A stretch of DNA of 46,319 nucleotides from a bacterium (lineage in GTDB: Bacteria; Patescibacteriota; Patescibacteriia; UBA9934): assembly GCA_027592325.1 (NCBI GenBank), contig JAQCKO010000008.1:1-46319 (forward strand). Direction: 5' to 3'. The translations under genes were made by a program, and so were the position numbers. Numbering within the stretch: the first letter of the stretch is position 1; the number at the start of each line of letters is the position of its first letter. A model generated the notes under the pieces. The model was given only the letters and a program-made list of their open reading frames with translations, made no database searches and was not told the origin of the DNA. Positions 17,304 through 25,608 of the stretch are shown here, in pieces.

Positions 17304-17861
17304 ATGAGAAAAACTATCTTCAACAGTGCTGCTGTCGTACTGATTATTGGGTTCGGTATACCTTGGTTGTTGAGTGTAACGTTCTCAGAGAATTTTGTAG
17401 GCACGCTATTAGCGTTATTTATGTTCTCTGTTGTACTTCCGTTACTGGTCAGCGCAGTAATGTACATTGATACTCTTAAAACAGATCGGGAAAGACATAG
17501 AGTTGTTTATGTAATGGAGCTGTTAGTAATAAGTGCTTTGCTTGTTGGGTGGTTTAACTTTGTTTCAGTTCCATTCCTGCATGATCTCAGAACGCTCTAT
17601 AATGGTAATACGATCGTTGCTCATGAGGTTGTCATTGATGAAGTCCGAAATAGCTTATTTTCTATAATAGTGAATGGGCAGCAAGTGTATATCACTAACG
17701 ATGACAAGAGTTATAATGCAATATATTTGCCGATACAGTTCATCTCCGGGAAACATTATGAGGTTCGCTATCTACCTCGAACACGATTTATTGTGCAAGC
17801 GAAATTGATTGAAGGTGATGTTAGTGGCGATTCTTTGGATGAACCTCAACCGGTGCGGTAA
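17304..17861 (+). CDS. Three-helix membrane protein, possible immunity protein
   Basis: Encodes 185 residues. Three hydrophobic segments are visible: about 8-27, 32-53 and 69-88, followed by a soluble domain of ~95 residues with strands (VVIDEVRNSLFSIIVNGQQVY). It begins 6 bp after the RHS stop, exactly where immunity genes sit in RHS toxin loci, and its end is cut by the start of the second RHS core repeat (17855), so the last two codons derive from that repeat. A membrane-located partner fits a membrane-acting RHS tip. No family is recognised; immunity is inferred from position only. Confidence 0.7.
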   Translation: MRKTIFNSAAVVLIIGFGIPWLLSVTFSENFVGTLLALFMFSVVLPLLVSAVMYIDTLKTDRERHRVVYVMELLVISALLVGWFNFVSVPFLHDLRTLYNGNTIVAHEVVIDEVRNSLFSIIVNGQQVYITNDDKSYNAIYLPIQFISGKHYEVRYLPRTRFIVQAKLIEGDVSGDSLDEPQPVR

Positions 17862-18079
17862 CGGCAAGTGATGGAACCTGGCTACGCGTGCATACCTATA
17901 CGCCATATGGGAATAGTCATGTGACGGTAGAGAATTCAGCCGATCCATCCGCGACCGACCCCGACCGCTTTACCTTCAGTGGGAAAGAACGAGATGATGA
18001 AAGTGATTTGATGTATTTCGAAGCGCGCTACCTTGCAACCGATGCCGCGAGGTTTACGGGGCAGGATATGCTGTTTTGG
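17855..18079 (+). repeat. RHS core repeat, copy 2
   Basis: Colinear with 16416-16640, no gaps, 11 mismatches. The left border is abrupt, inside the end of the preceding ORF; the right border is TGTTTTGG, after which the tips diverge completely. Confidence 0.93.
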
Positions 18080-18775
18080 TTAACAGATGATATTGCTACT
18101 TGGACGGCGGATCCTCAACAGCAGAATGCCTATGCATATGCGAGAATGAACCCGCTGCGTTGGTTCGACCCATCAGGAAGGTGGAATGCAGAGACGGGAG
18201 AAGTAGAGAAAGGTGATACACTTAGTAAAATTACTGGTCAGATTAATGAACAATACGGAACAAATTACAATTACGAACAAATCGCTGCATTAAATAGTAT
18301 TGCTGATCCAAATAGCATATCAGTTGGGCAGATACTCATTCCAAATGCTGCTGTGCCAGATATCACAGAGGAGCTAAATAAGCTTATGGTGACGAATGCT
18401 CTCAACCCGTTAATTCAGAATCCGCTTTATTTTGCATATCAATCTCGACCAGGAGGTAATTGGGATTTCAAATCGAATAGATATTGTACTGGTGCTGAAT
18501 CTTGTGGTGGTAATCAGTTACACTCGGGTTATGTATATAGGGCCGAGGAAATCGGTTATAATGCACCAGGTAATATTCATTATGGATTCGTTGGTTCGAA
18601 TACGTGGTATGGAACTCCGGTAGTACTTCGTGCGGCAGCGTCAGCAGTACAAAATATACAGCATGGAATAGCAGGAGGTGATCCTCCAGAAGATGTTGCA
18701 TCTGTCAATGCTGGTATTAATTTAAATGGTAGTTATGGAATGTTGGCAAGAAATATGTTTAGAATAATGTGGTAA
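17888..18775 (+). CDS. Orphan RHS tip cassette: core, LysM, toxin-44-like domain
   Basis: Open 295-codon frame from a GTG, lacking signal peptide and RHS shell. Residues 1-64 repeat the RHS core, followed by NAYAYARMNPLRWFDPSG, the usual core end. Residues ~105-155 form a LysM-like module (VEKGDTLSKI, YEQIAALNSIADP, VGQILIPN), which binds peptidoglycan-type glycans. From ~187 the domain contains GGNWDFKSN, GNIHYGFVGSNTWYG and GDPPEDVASVNAGI, which resembles polymorphic toxin type 44; this match is from memory. With no promoter or clear ribosome site it is probably a silent donor that becomes active if recombination through the core repeat joins it to the full-length gene. A possible immunity gene follows 6 bp later. 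Confidence 0.8.
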   Translation: MHTYTPYGNSHVTVENSADPSATDPDRFTFSGKERDDESDLMYFEARYLATDAARFTGQDMLFWLTDDIATWTADPQQQNAYAYARMNPLRWFDPSGRWNAETGEVEKGDTLSKITGQINEQYGTNYNYEQIAALNSIADPNSISVGQILIPNAAVPDITEELNKLMVTNALNPLIQNPLYFAYQSRPGGNWDFKSNRYCTGAESCGGNQLHSGYVYRAEEIGYNAPGNIHYGFVGSNTWYGTPVVLRAAASAVQNIQHGIAGGDPPEDVASVNAGINLNGSYGMLARNMFRIMW

Positions 18776-18781
18776 CAATAT

Positions 18782-19342
18782 ATGAAAAACAACGTCGTAA
18801 TCATCTGTTCTATAGCTGTACTAGGGTTAGTGGTAATTAGTTCAATTGCTTTATTCTTGGCGGCATCGAATCGTAGCAACACCTTAGTTGAAGTACTAGA
18901 AAATAATAAGGAATCTTTTCAAGAAGTAGCACTAACAGCATTAAACGATGAAGTGAATTTAGTAGTTTTGGAACAAGATGCAATTGTAGCAATTAATGGC
19001 TGGTTTTTTGATGAAAGTACACTGGAATGGTTAACCTGTATTGGTTTTGGTTGCCAGGAAGAGTTTGTTGATCGGTTGAGTGGTGTGGAAGAGGTTTATT
19101 CTGTAGAAGGAGTAGATAAAAAGCAGATCGAACAATATGCTGATTTTATGATTGAACATGATCTAGAATCAATTGCTGTTGCAAGTGAAAATGTAGAAAA
19201 TAATGGAGTTTACTTTAATAGCAATCAGCATGCATTAAGGTATCGGATCGATTCTGAAAATTTACTTGTAGCAGATCCAAATATATTTAATATCCAAGTG
19301 ATTGACGATCAGTGGGAATTCTTTGTACGAGATTGGAATTAG
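18782..19342 (+). CDS. Membrane-anchored possible immunity protein of cassette 2
   Basis: Encodes 186 residues. The N-terminal segment 5-28 (VVIICSIAVLGLVVISSIALFLAA) is a single membrane anchor. The rest is acidic and soluble, probably outside the membrane, with a CIGFGC cysteine pair near 81-86 and a C-terminal segment ending VIDDQWEFFVRDWN. It starts 6 bp after the orphan tip stop, the same spacing as the first tip and its partner. An acidic outward-facing protein is suited to neutralising an incoming toxin, but the role is inferred from position. AT-rich codon use matches the tip, not the RHS core. Confidence 0.72.
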   Translation: MKNNVVIICSIAVLGLVVISSIALFLAASNRSNTLVEVLENNKESFQEVALTALNDEVNLVVLEQDAIVAINGWFFDESTLEWLTCIGFGCQEEFVDRLSGVEEVYSVEGVDKKQIEQYADFMIEHDLESIAVASENVENNGVYFNSNQHALRYRIDSENLLVADPNIFNIQVIDDQWEFFVRDWN

Positions 19343-19355
19343 ACCTAAGCTTCCT

Positions 19356-20043
19356 CAGCTGATCCATCCGCAACCGAAGCGGACCGCTTCACCTTCAGTG
19401 GGAAAGAGAGAGATGACGAAAGCGATTTGATGTACTTCGAAGCACGCTATCTTGCAACAGATGCGGCGAGGTTTACGGGGCAGGATCCGGAATTCTATGA
19501 TATGTCACCAGCTGAATGGATGCTGAATCCTCAGACACAGAATAGTTACGCGTACACAGCCGGAAATCCTCTCGTCTATATTGACCCAACTGGACGATTC
19601 CGTTCACTTCAACTATTCTCACACTAGCTGAAGTCAAAGCTAAATATCTCCCGTCAGCAGATAAATCAACGCGCGCAAACAGCAATTAACTCTTCTGCAA
19701 CAACAGCAATAGATTTCACCCCTGCAGGTGATCTAGCCCATGCATATAGCGGTATAACGGGACATAATCCCCTGACAGGTGAATCGCTAAGTACATCTGC
19801 ACGTGTCACAGCCCTTGTCGTAGGAGCCGCCGATGCCTTCGTCCCTGGGCCGGTGTGGAAGATACAAGGAGGAACATAAAGCTGTTGGACACTTCTGGAT
19901 CCGTTAAGCGCACTGGAAGAACAAATAATTTGTTGAGACGACAACATGAACATAGTCGTAATCCTAAAACATCAAATCTAGATTTTGAAATTGATGTAAA
20001 GACCAATGATTACTCGAAGGGTAGTACTAGTTGTGGTGGCTGA
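19356..20043 (+). pseudogene. Third RHS tip cassette, decayed
   Basis: Begins with 131 bp of RHS core (19356-19486, 14 mismatches to copy 1), continuing in frame through NSYAYTAGNPLVYIDPTG. After GRF the frame is lost; reading on in another frame gives ILTLAEVKAKYLPSADK, and after a second shift AIDFTPAGDLAHAYSGITG and GESLSTSARVTALVVGAAD, which resembles the pretoxin linker of RHS and other polymorphic toxins. A third shift near 19860 leads to basic residues with no recognisable domain, ending at 20041-20043. The first break would be closed by one extra G at the GG of the Gly codon, the second by one fewer A, so decay or sequencing error are both possible; three breaks favour decay. Confidence 0.8.
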
Positions 20044-20112
20044 AAAATTTACCCAAAAATAATCAATAGTCGTGAGGTCTACTTGAAAAATTTGTAAACG
20101 CACTCGATTACC

Positions 20113-20136
20113 AAAAAACGCCCTTGGGCGTTTTTT
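20113..20136 (+). terminator. Terminator closing the RHS locus
   Basis: AAAAAACGCCC-TT-GGGCGTTTTTT, a compact stem with a T-run, effective in both directions. Confidence 0.85.
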
Positions 20137-20150
20137 GAATTCCATGTATT

Positions 20151-20159
20151 TGCTACACT
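20151..20159 (+). promoter_or_regulatory. Extended -10 promoter of the 26-codon ORF
   Basis: TGCTACACT matches the recurrent extended -10 form of this genome; the predicted start is near 20166. Confidence 0.5.
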
Positions 20160-20188
20160 AGTTGAGGACTATTACTCCGGAGGTCCTC

Positions 20189-20269
20189 GTGAACATCCTC
20201 GGTCCGTACTACTACAGCGATCCCGTCTGTCCTCGGTGTAACGGACAGATCTGTCACTGTTTTCGATGA
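20189..20269 (+). CDS. 26-residue Cys-rich microprotein
   Basis: GTG start with GGAGG (20179-20183) five bases upstream. The predicted peptide has YYYSDPVCPRCNGQICHCF, four cysteines arranged CxxC-x4-CxC, and ends FR. The layout of extended -10, ribosome site, ORF and two hairpins suggests a real unit. A zinc-binding knuckle or a small disulfide peptide would both fit; there is no signal peptide. It is too short for most gene callers. GC-rich codons resemble the other imported-style genes. Confidence 0.5.
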   Translation: MNILGPYYYSDPVCPRCNGQICHCFR

Positions 20270-20312
20270 GCTTCGGCTCAATTCTGCGCCTCGCTGGCTT
20301 CTCTGGCGGGGC
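20267..20312 (+). terminator. Double hairpin after the microprotein ORF
   Basis: TGAGC-TTCG-GCTCA (20267-20280, a stable tetraloop, overlapping the stop codon) and GCCTCGCTGG/CTGGCGGGGC (20288-20297/20303-20312, including G-T pairs), followed by GTTCCTTATTGT. Confidence 0.5.
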
Positions 20313-20375
20313 GTTCCTTATTGTGTAACAAGTAGAAGGTAGACGGTAGAAAGGGTCGGAACGAACCACTGACCA

Positions 20376-20792
20376 CTAATCTCTATCCACTTTTGACGCC
20401 ATCCGCATCACCGCGTCCCATTCTTCTTTTTTTAACGGCTGGACGGAAAGACGGGAATTAGTTACGAGGACCATCTCTTTCAATTTTGGATTTGCTTTTA
20501 CATCAGCAAGCGTTACCGGCGGCATATCTTCGACCGGAGCAATATCGACCATCGACCAATCGCCCTTTTCTGCGGTGTGATCGCGGTACGCTTCTTTCAC
20601 AACTTTGGCAATCCCGCACAAAGTTTTTTCATTTACGGAATGATAAATGATGACCAAATCACCCGTTTTCATTGCACACATATGATTTCGCGCACCATAA
20701 TTTCGCACGCCATCCCAATACGTTTCGCCATCGTTTTTCAAATCTTCCCAGCTATAGGTGCTGGGTTCCGTTTTCATGAGCCAGTAGTTCAT
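20376..20792 (-). CDS. EVE domain protein
   Basis: Encodes 138 residues, a complete EVE/PUA-like domain: MNYWLMKTEPSTYSWEDL at the start, TYWDGVRNYGARNHM, MKTGDLVIIYHS and MVDIAPVEDMPPVTLADVK follow in the usual order. EVE domains have an aromatic cage that recognises modified bases in DNA or RNA. It is a stand-alone domain, like the THYN1 group. No restriction or tRNA-modification partner is adjacent. A TATACACT -10-like element lies about 20 bp upstream of the start. Confidence 0.92.
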   Translation of the reverse strand: MNYWLMKTEPSTYSWEDLKNDGETYWDGVRNYGARNHMCAMKTGDLVIIYHSVNEKTLCGIAKVVKEAYRDHTAEKGDWSMVDIAPVEDMPPVTLADVKANPKLKEMVLVTNSRLSVQPLKKEEWDAVMRMASKVDRD

Positions 20793-20918
20793 AGGGTGGA
20801 GGGGTTAGGGTTTAGTGTATAGAGGTTTTATGAGATTGACAAAAGAAGTTTTTGCATGACAGCATATAGCGTAGATTCCCGGAGGATAGATGAAGCCTCA
20901 TTCGATTCACTGCGTTCA

Positions 20919-20952
20919 CCCCCTGCCTACCGGCAGGCAGGTCGCAATGACG
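20919..20952. repeat. Variant of the dispersed palindrome
   Basis: CCTGCC-TACC-GGCAGG followed by CAGG and CAATGACGAATC, similar in layout to the BIME-like family but with a different arm. Confidence 0.5.
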
Positions 20953-21011
20953 AATCTCGAGCTACTACCTACCAGCTAAAAGCTACTCGCTAACGGCTGA
21001 AACAGCGTCTG

Positions 21012-21051
21012 AAAACAAAAAACCGGCCAGTTAAGGGCGGTTTTTTGTTTT
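21012..21051 (-). terminator. Terminator after the RRM gene
   Basis: AAAACAAAAAACCG and CGGTTTTTTGTTTT arms around GCCAGTTAAGGG. It is directly downstream of the minus-strand RRM gene and works in both directions. Confidence 0.8.
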
Positions 21052-21059
21052 GGCAAGAA

Positions 21060-21314
21060 CTAGTCCTGCTTTGGGCGAGCGAAATCGACGTTTAGTTCAC
21101 GTCCATCAAGCTCCTGCCCGTTTGTAGCTTCAAGAGCGGCCTTCGCATCATCCTCAGTTTCGAATTCTACGAATCCGAATCCGCGGCTGCGTCCAGTGTC
21201 GCGATCAGTCGCAACACGCGCAGATGTCACGTTTCCGTGAGCAGCGAAGAACTCCTGAAGTTTTTCATCGTTTATTCCCCAAGAGAGATTTCCGATGTAT
21301 AGCTTATTGCTCAT
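21060..21314 (-). CDS. RRM-type RNA-binding protein
   Basis: Encodes 84 residues, one RNA recognition motif. RNP2 is LYIGNL at residues 5-10 and RNP1 is RGFGFVEF at about 44-51; both aromatic RNA-stacking positions are kept. The family binds single-stranded RNA, in bacteria often cold-induced or involved in RNA stability. Its promoter has a minus-strand TGATACTGT (21323-21331) ending 8 nt before the ATG, so the mRNA is probably leaderless. The short C-terminal tail ARPKQD has no glycine-rich extension. Confidence 0.95.
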   Translation of the reverse strand: MSNKLYIGNLSWGINDEKLQEFFAAHGNVTSARVATDRDTGRSRGFGFVEFETEDDAKAALEATNGQELDGRELNVDFARPKQD

Positions 21315-21424
21315 AGCAATGTACAGTATCAGGTTTGAGTTAGGTCAACTCTTATTGCTCACGAGCGAACAAGAGAAGCGTCGTCATTATACACCAATAA
21401 GGATTATTTGTCAATAGGTCGAGG

Positions 21425-23227
21425 CTATTTGATTCCACGCTCAGAGCGTTTTCGATCATTTTCCGTCAGGTATTTCTTGCGAATACGAATATGCTTTGGT
21501 GTTGCTTCTACATATTCATCGGACTCAATATACTCAAGCGCACGTTCAAGATTCATATCCATTGGCGGGGTCAAATTAATCGCATCATCAGCTCCGCTTG
21601 AACGCATATTTGTGAGCTGTTTTCCTTTGGTTGGATTCACCACCATGGTATCTTTGCTGCTCATTCCGATAACCTGCCCTTCGTAGACATCTTCTCCAGG
21701 TCCAACGAAAAGTGTTCCGCGTTGCTGCAAGTTATTCAGTGAAAAAGCAAGAGTCTTCCCGCTGAATCCACAAATGAGTGAACCTGTTGATCGGCGTTCA
21801 ATATCTCCCTTATGTGGGCCGTAATGAGAGAAAATAGATGCAAGTGTTCCCTCACCTTTGGTCGATGTCGTAAAAATAGATCGATACCCAAGAAGTCCTC
21901 GCGTTGGAATCACATACTCAAGTCGCGTTGAACCATTTTCGCTATTCATGCTCGTGAGTTCGCCTTTGCGTACACCAAGCTGTTCAATGATCGTCCCTGA
22001 CATTCCGTCTGGAACATCGATGGTGACGCTCTCGTATGGCTCGGTCTTTGCTCCATTTTCTTCACGAATAATTACCTGAGGCTGTGATATTTGTAGCTCA
22101 TATCCTTCACGGCGCATTTGTTCAACCAAAACAGAAAGATGCATTTCTCCGCGTCCGCTTACCTGGAATTCTTGGCTTTGCTCGGGAAATTCTACTTCAA
22201 GTCCAACATTCGTTTCGAGTTCTTTTTCAAGACGTTCACGAATTTGGCGCGAAGTGACATGCTTTCCATCTTGTCCCGCAAAAGGAGAATTGTTCACGAG
22301 AAAGCTCATGGTAAGGGTAGGGGGGTCAATATTCATGGCAGGAAGAGCTTCTGCATCAGGTTTTTCGGCAATGGTCTCGCCCACATTGATATTTGCAATT
22401 CCAGCGATCATCACAATGTCGCCTGCATAGGCTTCATCAACTTCAGTTTTTTGAAGGCCATGCGTTGTCATGAGACTAGTGATTTTCTGCGTTTCTTTCG
22501 TTCCGTCCAGTTTCGTAACGGTGACTTGCATACCTTTCTTGATAGTTCCTTCGTAAATACGACCTGATGCCATGCGGCCAAGGTAGTCATCGTAGGCAAG
22601 GTTAACGGTTTGCATGCGCATTGGCGCTGCTGTATCAGAAGGTGCAGCAGGAACGGTGGTCAACATCAGATTGAAGAGTTTCGTAAGGTCGGTGCTGCCA
22701 TCACCGACATCATTCATCGCAATTCCATCACGGGCATTTGTATAAATATGCGTGAACTCTAGTTGCTGATCATTCGCTCCAAGCTCAACGAAAAGATCGA
22801 AGACCATATCGAGTACGGCATCAGGACGCGCAGAAGGTTTGTCGATTTTATTAATCACCACAATTGGCTTTAGGCCAAGCTCGAGCGATTTACGCAAAAC
22901 GAATTTTGTTTGCGGCATTGGTCCTTCGTATGCGTCAACGAGAAGCAGAACCGAATCGACCATTCTGAGCACGCGCTCTACTTCTGATCCAAAGTCGGCG
23001 TGACCAGGCGTGTCAACGATATTCACTTTTGTTTCACCTATTTGAATCGAGGTGTTTTTCGCGTAAATGGTAATCCCACGCTCTTTTTCAAGGTCATTAC
23101 TATCCATGACGCGCTCTTCGATTTCGTCGCGTTCAGAATAAGTGCCAGATTGCTTCAGCATGGCATCAACAAGCGTTGTTTTTCCGTGGTCAACGTGGGC
23201 GATAATTGCGATATTTCGAAAATCCAT
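21425..23227 (-). CDS. typA: Ribosome-associated GTPase TypA/BipA
   Basis: Encodes 600 residues, normal length. G1 is [15 protein letters not shown] (10-24), followed by the switch region ERGITI, G3 DTPGHADFG and G4 NKID near 127-130. The EF-G-like domains II, III and V are present, with the BipA-specific C-terminal region ([32 protein letters not shown]). It binds the ribosome and supports 50S assembly and growth under stress. The gene stands alone, with a dispersed repeat upstream. No fusion or truncation is seen. Confidence 0.97.
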   Translation of the reverse strand: MDFRNIAIIAHVDHGKTTLVDAMLKQSGTYSERDEIEERVMDSNDLEKERGITIYAKNTSIQIGETKVNIVDTPGHADFGSEVERVLRMVDSVLLLVDAYEGPMPQTKFVLRKSLELGLKPIVVINKIDKPSARPDAVLDMVFDLFVELGANDQQLEFTHIYTNARDGIAMNDVGDGSTDLTKLFNLMLTTVPAAPSDTAAPMRMQTVNLAYDDYLGRMASGRIYEGTIKKGMQVTVTKLDGTKETQKITSLMTTHGLQKTEVDEAYAGDIVMIAGIANINVGETIAEKPDAEALPAMNIDPPTLTMSFLVNNSPFAGQDGKHVTSRQIRERLEKELETNVGLEVEFPEQSQEFQVSGRGEMHLSVLVEQMRREGYELQISQPQVIIREENGAKTEPYESVTIDVPDGMSGTIIEQLGVRKGELTSMNSENGSTRLEYVIPTRGLLGYRSIFTTSTKGEGTLASIFSHYGPHKGDIERRSTGSLICGFSGKTLAFSLNNLQQRGTLFVGPGEDVYEGQVIGMSSKDTMVVNPTKGKQLTNMRSSGADDAINLTPPMDMNLERALEYIESDEYVEATPKHIRIRKKYLTENDRKRSERGIK

Positions 23228-23331
23228 AATATAGAATCAGAGGGCAAATCGCCCTTCATACGGGCGAAATATAGCAGATTTGGGAGGAAAAGTAAAGGCT
23301 TTCGGCTTACATAGCTATAAGCCTGAAGATA

Positions 23332-23410
23332 CGTGACCCCTGCGAAGGCAGGGGTCAAGCGTATACCGATTGTAATTTTGACGGATTCCTGTTTTTGCAG
23401 GAATGACGAG
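23332..23410. repeat. BIME-like palindromic repeat
   Basis: ACCCCTGCGAAGGCAGGGGTC and GGATTCCTGTTTTTGCAGGAATGACGAG, the same two-hairpin arrangement as at 633-775, between typA and the helicase gene. Confidence 0.8.
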
Positions 23411-23433
23411 AGCATGCCAACCGCTTATGAATC

Positions 23434-24816
23434 CTATAGCGGTTCGTAGGTGATGTCTTCGTCCGAATTTGCTTGTTTTTGTGATGCAAGATTGAAGCCA
23501 ATCTGATGTGCTGTATCGCGTGCGATGTGCGGTTCAGGATTTTTGACTCTCTTACCAGCGAAAAAATTCGCAACATGTTGGTCAAGGATGATATCTGAAG
23601 TGCGGAATGGTTGACGAAGAATAATGCCATCGAGTGTTCTCGCGCGTGAAAGCGCTACATAAAACTGCCCATGCGCAAAAGCCCCGCGTCCCATATCGAT
23701 CACAACTTTGTCAAAGGTCTTCCCCTGGCTTTTGTGAATCGTCACGGCCCAGGCAAGGGTTAATGGAAATTGCGTGAAGCTTCCGACACTAGTTGCGTTC
23801 ATTCCGCCTTCCTCTTCATCGAAAAAGTACTCATTTTTTTCCCAACTATGTCGCTTTACCGTTTCGGTTTTCTCGCCAATTTTTACTTCAATACTCACCG
23901 TTCCGCCAAGTTCTTTTTTTATGCGTTTCACAACGCCTATGCTTCCATTCACCCAGCGCTTTTGACCGTCATTATTTGTCATCATGACGCGCGCTCCTTC
24001 CTTTAGCGTCAAAATTGCTGGGGCAGGAAGCGTGCGTTTCCCAAAGCTTCCTGAAAGATCACCATCGAAAACCCAAGCTTTACCGCTCAGGCGGTCAAGG
24101 CTGATGCGATTTCTGTCGTCCGCGGCTTTATTTGTTGTTGTGACGTGAATATGATCGAGCGCCTCGACTTTGCTATCGACGCGCTCATTGAATACGGCAA
24201 CATGATCATTGTTGATCGTTCGCGCTCGTACATGACGAAGTAAATCCAAAAATCGATCATCCGTTTGACGATACACATGTTTTAGCTCGATCGTCTGAAG
24301 TTCAGCATGTTCAAGCACATGCGCGGAGAAAAAATACGGCGATGCATATTCTTGCGAAAAATACGCACGTTCCTCGCGTTGTAATACCGGGGGAAGTTGA
24401 TACAAATCGCCAATGAAAATCATCTGAACGCCGCCAAATGGCTGTGAATCATTCCGGTGAATACGCAATGATGCATCGATACAATCGAGGAGATCGGCCC
24501 GTACCATCGAAATTTCATCAATGATAATTGTTTCGACCGCACGCATGGTCTCGGCATATTTTTTTGAAAGTTTATGCACGCTCGCCGGGGTAATTTCCGG
24601 CGGGAAGCCAAAAAAACTATGAATGGTTTGGCCATATACATTCAATGCCGCAACGCCGGTAGGAGCAAGAACAGCCAACTGTTTTTTTGTTTTGCTACGA
24701 AATTCTTGAAGCAATGTGGATTTTCCCGTGCCGGCTTGGCCCGTGATAAAAAGAAGATCATTGGTTTCTTCCATGGCTTTCATGGCTGCATCAAATTCGG
24801 GATTCTGCTGTTTCAT
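23434..24816 (-). CDS. PIF1/RecD-like superfamily 1 DNA helicase
   Basis: Encodes 460 residues. Walker A is GQAGTGKST (26-34), followed by LAPTGVAALN, Walker B IIIDEISMV near 97-105, GGVQMIFIGDLYQLPPV, and the C-terminal motifs LTLAWAVTIHKSQGKTFDKV and FYVALSRARTLDG typical of PIF1/RecD 1B helicases (5'-3'). The C-terminal ~60 residues are polar with no known domain. It overlaps the upstream coiled-coil gene by 4 bp (ATGA-type), implying coupled translation. Probable role in replication-fork or repair processing; the specific role is not evident. Confidence 0.93.
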   Translation of the reverse strand: MKQQNPEFDAAMKAMEETNDLLFITGQAGTGKSTLLQEFRSKTKKQLAVLAPTGVAALNVYGQTIHSFFGFPPEITPASVHKLSKKYAETMRAVETIIIDEISMVRADLLDCIDASLRIHRNDSQPFGGVQMIFIGDLYQLPPVLQREERAYFSQEYASPYFFSAHVLEHAELQTIELKHVYRQTDDRFLDLLRHVRARTINNDHVAVFNERVDSKVEALDHIHVTTTNKAADDRNRISLDRLSGKAWVFDGDLSGSFGKRTLPAPAILTLKEGARVMMTNNDGQKRWVNGSIGVVKRIKKELGGTVSIEVKIGEKTETVKRHSWEKNEYFFDEEEGGMNATSVGSFTQFPLTLAWAVTIHKSQGKTFDKVVIDMGRGAFAHGQFYVALSRARTLDGIILRQPFRTSDIILDQHVANFFAGKRVKNPEPHIARDTAHQIGFNLASQKQANSDEDITYEPL

Positions 24817-25361
24817 GCGATGAGTTGATTTTTGAGAACGATATGCTTGATATCGCTTGTGAGTACAGAATATGTTTCACGAAGATCGGCTTTCAGATCC
24901 GTTTTTATACGATCGATTCGATCATTAAGTCGATACTCCATCCTACCCATGTCGTTTCGAATGGAGGTCACTTCGGTACGAAATTCTTCCTGTGTGACCA
25001 TATGATCGCGCAGAAATTCCATCAGCTCGTCGTGGCGGCTTGTATTCTCTAGGATGACTTCGCGATTTGATTGAATCTGCATGTGATTTTCTTGAATAAG
25101 TTCACCATTCGCAAGAATTTCTTTACGATTCTCTTGAATAAGTTCACCATTCGCATGAATCTCTTTACGATTCTCTTGAATAAGTTCACTATTCGCATGA
25201 ATCTCTTTACGATTGTCCTGAATTGCAGAGAGTACTTCACTCCTTGTCTCATTCAGCGTATTGAGTAATTCATGTTTTGTGATGCGAATTATCTTCAGCA
25301 ATTCGTTTTTTGTGCCTAGAAAGGCAGTATAAAGTTGTTCATTGGTTATCTCCTTTGACAT
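24813..25361 (-). CDS. Coiled-coil protein with 14-residue repeats
   Basis: Encodes 182 residues, almost entirely helical. Residues ~48-103 carry four tandem 14-residue units of the type IQENRKEIHANGEL, encoded by 42-bp DNA repeats (plus-strand region about 25080-25222). Fourteen residues is two heptads, so the repeats extend a coiled coil. No signal peptide or membrane segment. Translation of the helicase is coupled by a 4-bp overlap, so it may be a helicase partner. The promoter is leaderless-type. The repeat number may vary between strains because units are nearly identical. Confidence 0.85.
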   Translation of the reverse strand: MSKEITNEQLYTAFLGTKNELLKIIRITKHELLNTLNETRSEVLSAIQDNRKEIHANSELIQENRKEIHANGELIQENRKEILANGELIQENHMQIQSNREVILENTSRHDELMEFLRDHMVTQEEFRTEVTSIRNDMGRMEYRLNDRIDRIKTDLKADLRETYSVLTSDIKHIVLKNQLIA

Positions 25362-25367
25362 ATGCGT

Positions 25368-25376
25368 AGTTTAGCA
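25368..25376 (-). promoter_or_regulatory. Extended -10 promoter of the coiled-coil/helicase operon
   Basis: Minus-strand TGCTAAACT ends 6 nt before the ATG at 25361, leaderless type. Confidence 0.55.
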
Positions 25377-25388
25377 TGGCGAGAAAAA

Positions 25389-25420
25389 GAAAAACCCGCC
25401 TATGGGTGGGAGTTCTTCTT
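25389..25420 (+). terminator. Hairpin between the helicase operon and tRNA-Trp
   Basis: AAACCCGCC-TAT-GGGTGGGAGTT followed by CTTCTTT. Its upstream gene on the plus strand is not apparent, so it could be a remnant or belong to an unseen RNA. Confidence 0.4.
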
Positions 25421-25455
25421 TATCTTCTCAGCAATGCGAGGTAGTGTCAAATAAC

Positions 25456-25484
25456 TTGAATTGTTCTGTTATTTTTGCTATCAT
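25456..25484 (+). promoter_or_regulatory. tRNA-Trp promoter
   Basis: TTGAAT (25456-25461), 17-nt spacer ending TGC, TATCAT (25479-25484); the tRNA begins 18 bp later. Confidence 0.6.
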
Positions 25485-25501
25485 TCCGCCACAAAACAGA
25501 T

Positions 25502-25577
25502 AGGGGAGTAGCTCAGTTGGTAGAGTAGTGGTCTCCAAAACCATTGGTCGCAGGTTCGAGTCCTGTCTCCCCTGCCA
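25502..25577 (+). tRNA. trpT: tRNA-Trp (anticodon CCA)
   Basis: AGGGGAG acceptor pairs with CTCCCCT. The D arm has AGCTCAGTTGGTAGAG, the anticodon loop is CTCCAAA with CCA, and the T arm has GGTTCGAGTCC. Discriminator G and CCA are encoded. A hairpin terminator follows at once. Confidence 0.95.
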
Positions 25578-25583
25578 TGTAGG

Positions 25584-25608
25584 ACACGTTCCAGACGGAG
25601 CGTGTTTT
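25584..25608 (+). terminator. tRNA-Trp terminator
   Basis: ACACGTTCC-AGAC-GGAGCGTGT followed by TTT; nine paired positions with one G-T pair. Confidence 0.8.

Noticed and set aside
25079-25222. CRISPR or VNTR from 42-bp repeats
   Set aside because: The repeats are in frame and encode a regular coiled coil within a gene, so coding explains them.
25428-25583. C-terminal residues of the recombinase frame over the tRNA (QGRQDSNLRP and beyond)
   Set aside because: This is antisense tRNA-Trp sequence, a known annotation artefact.
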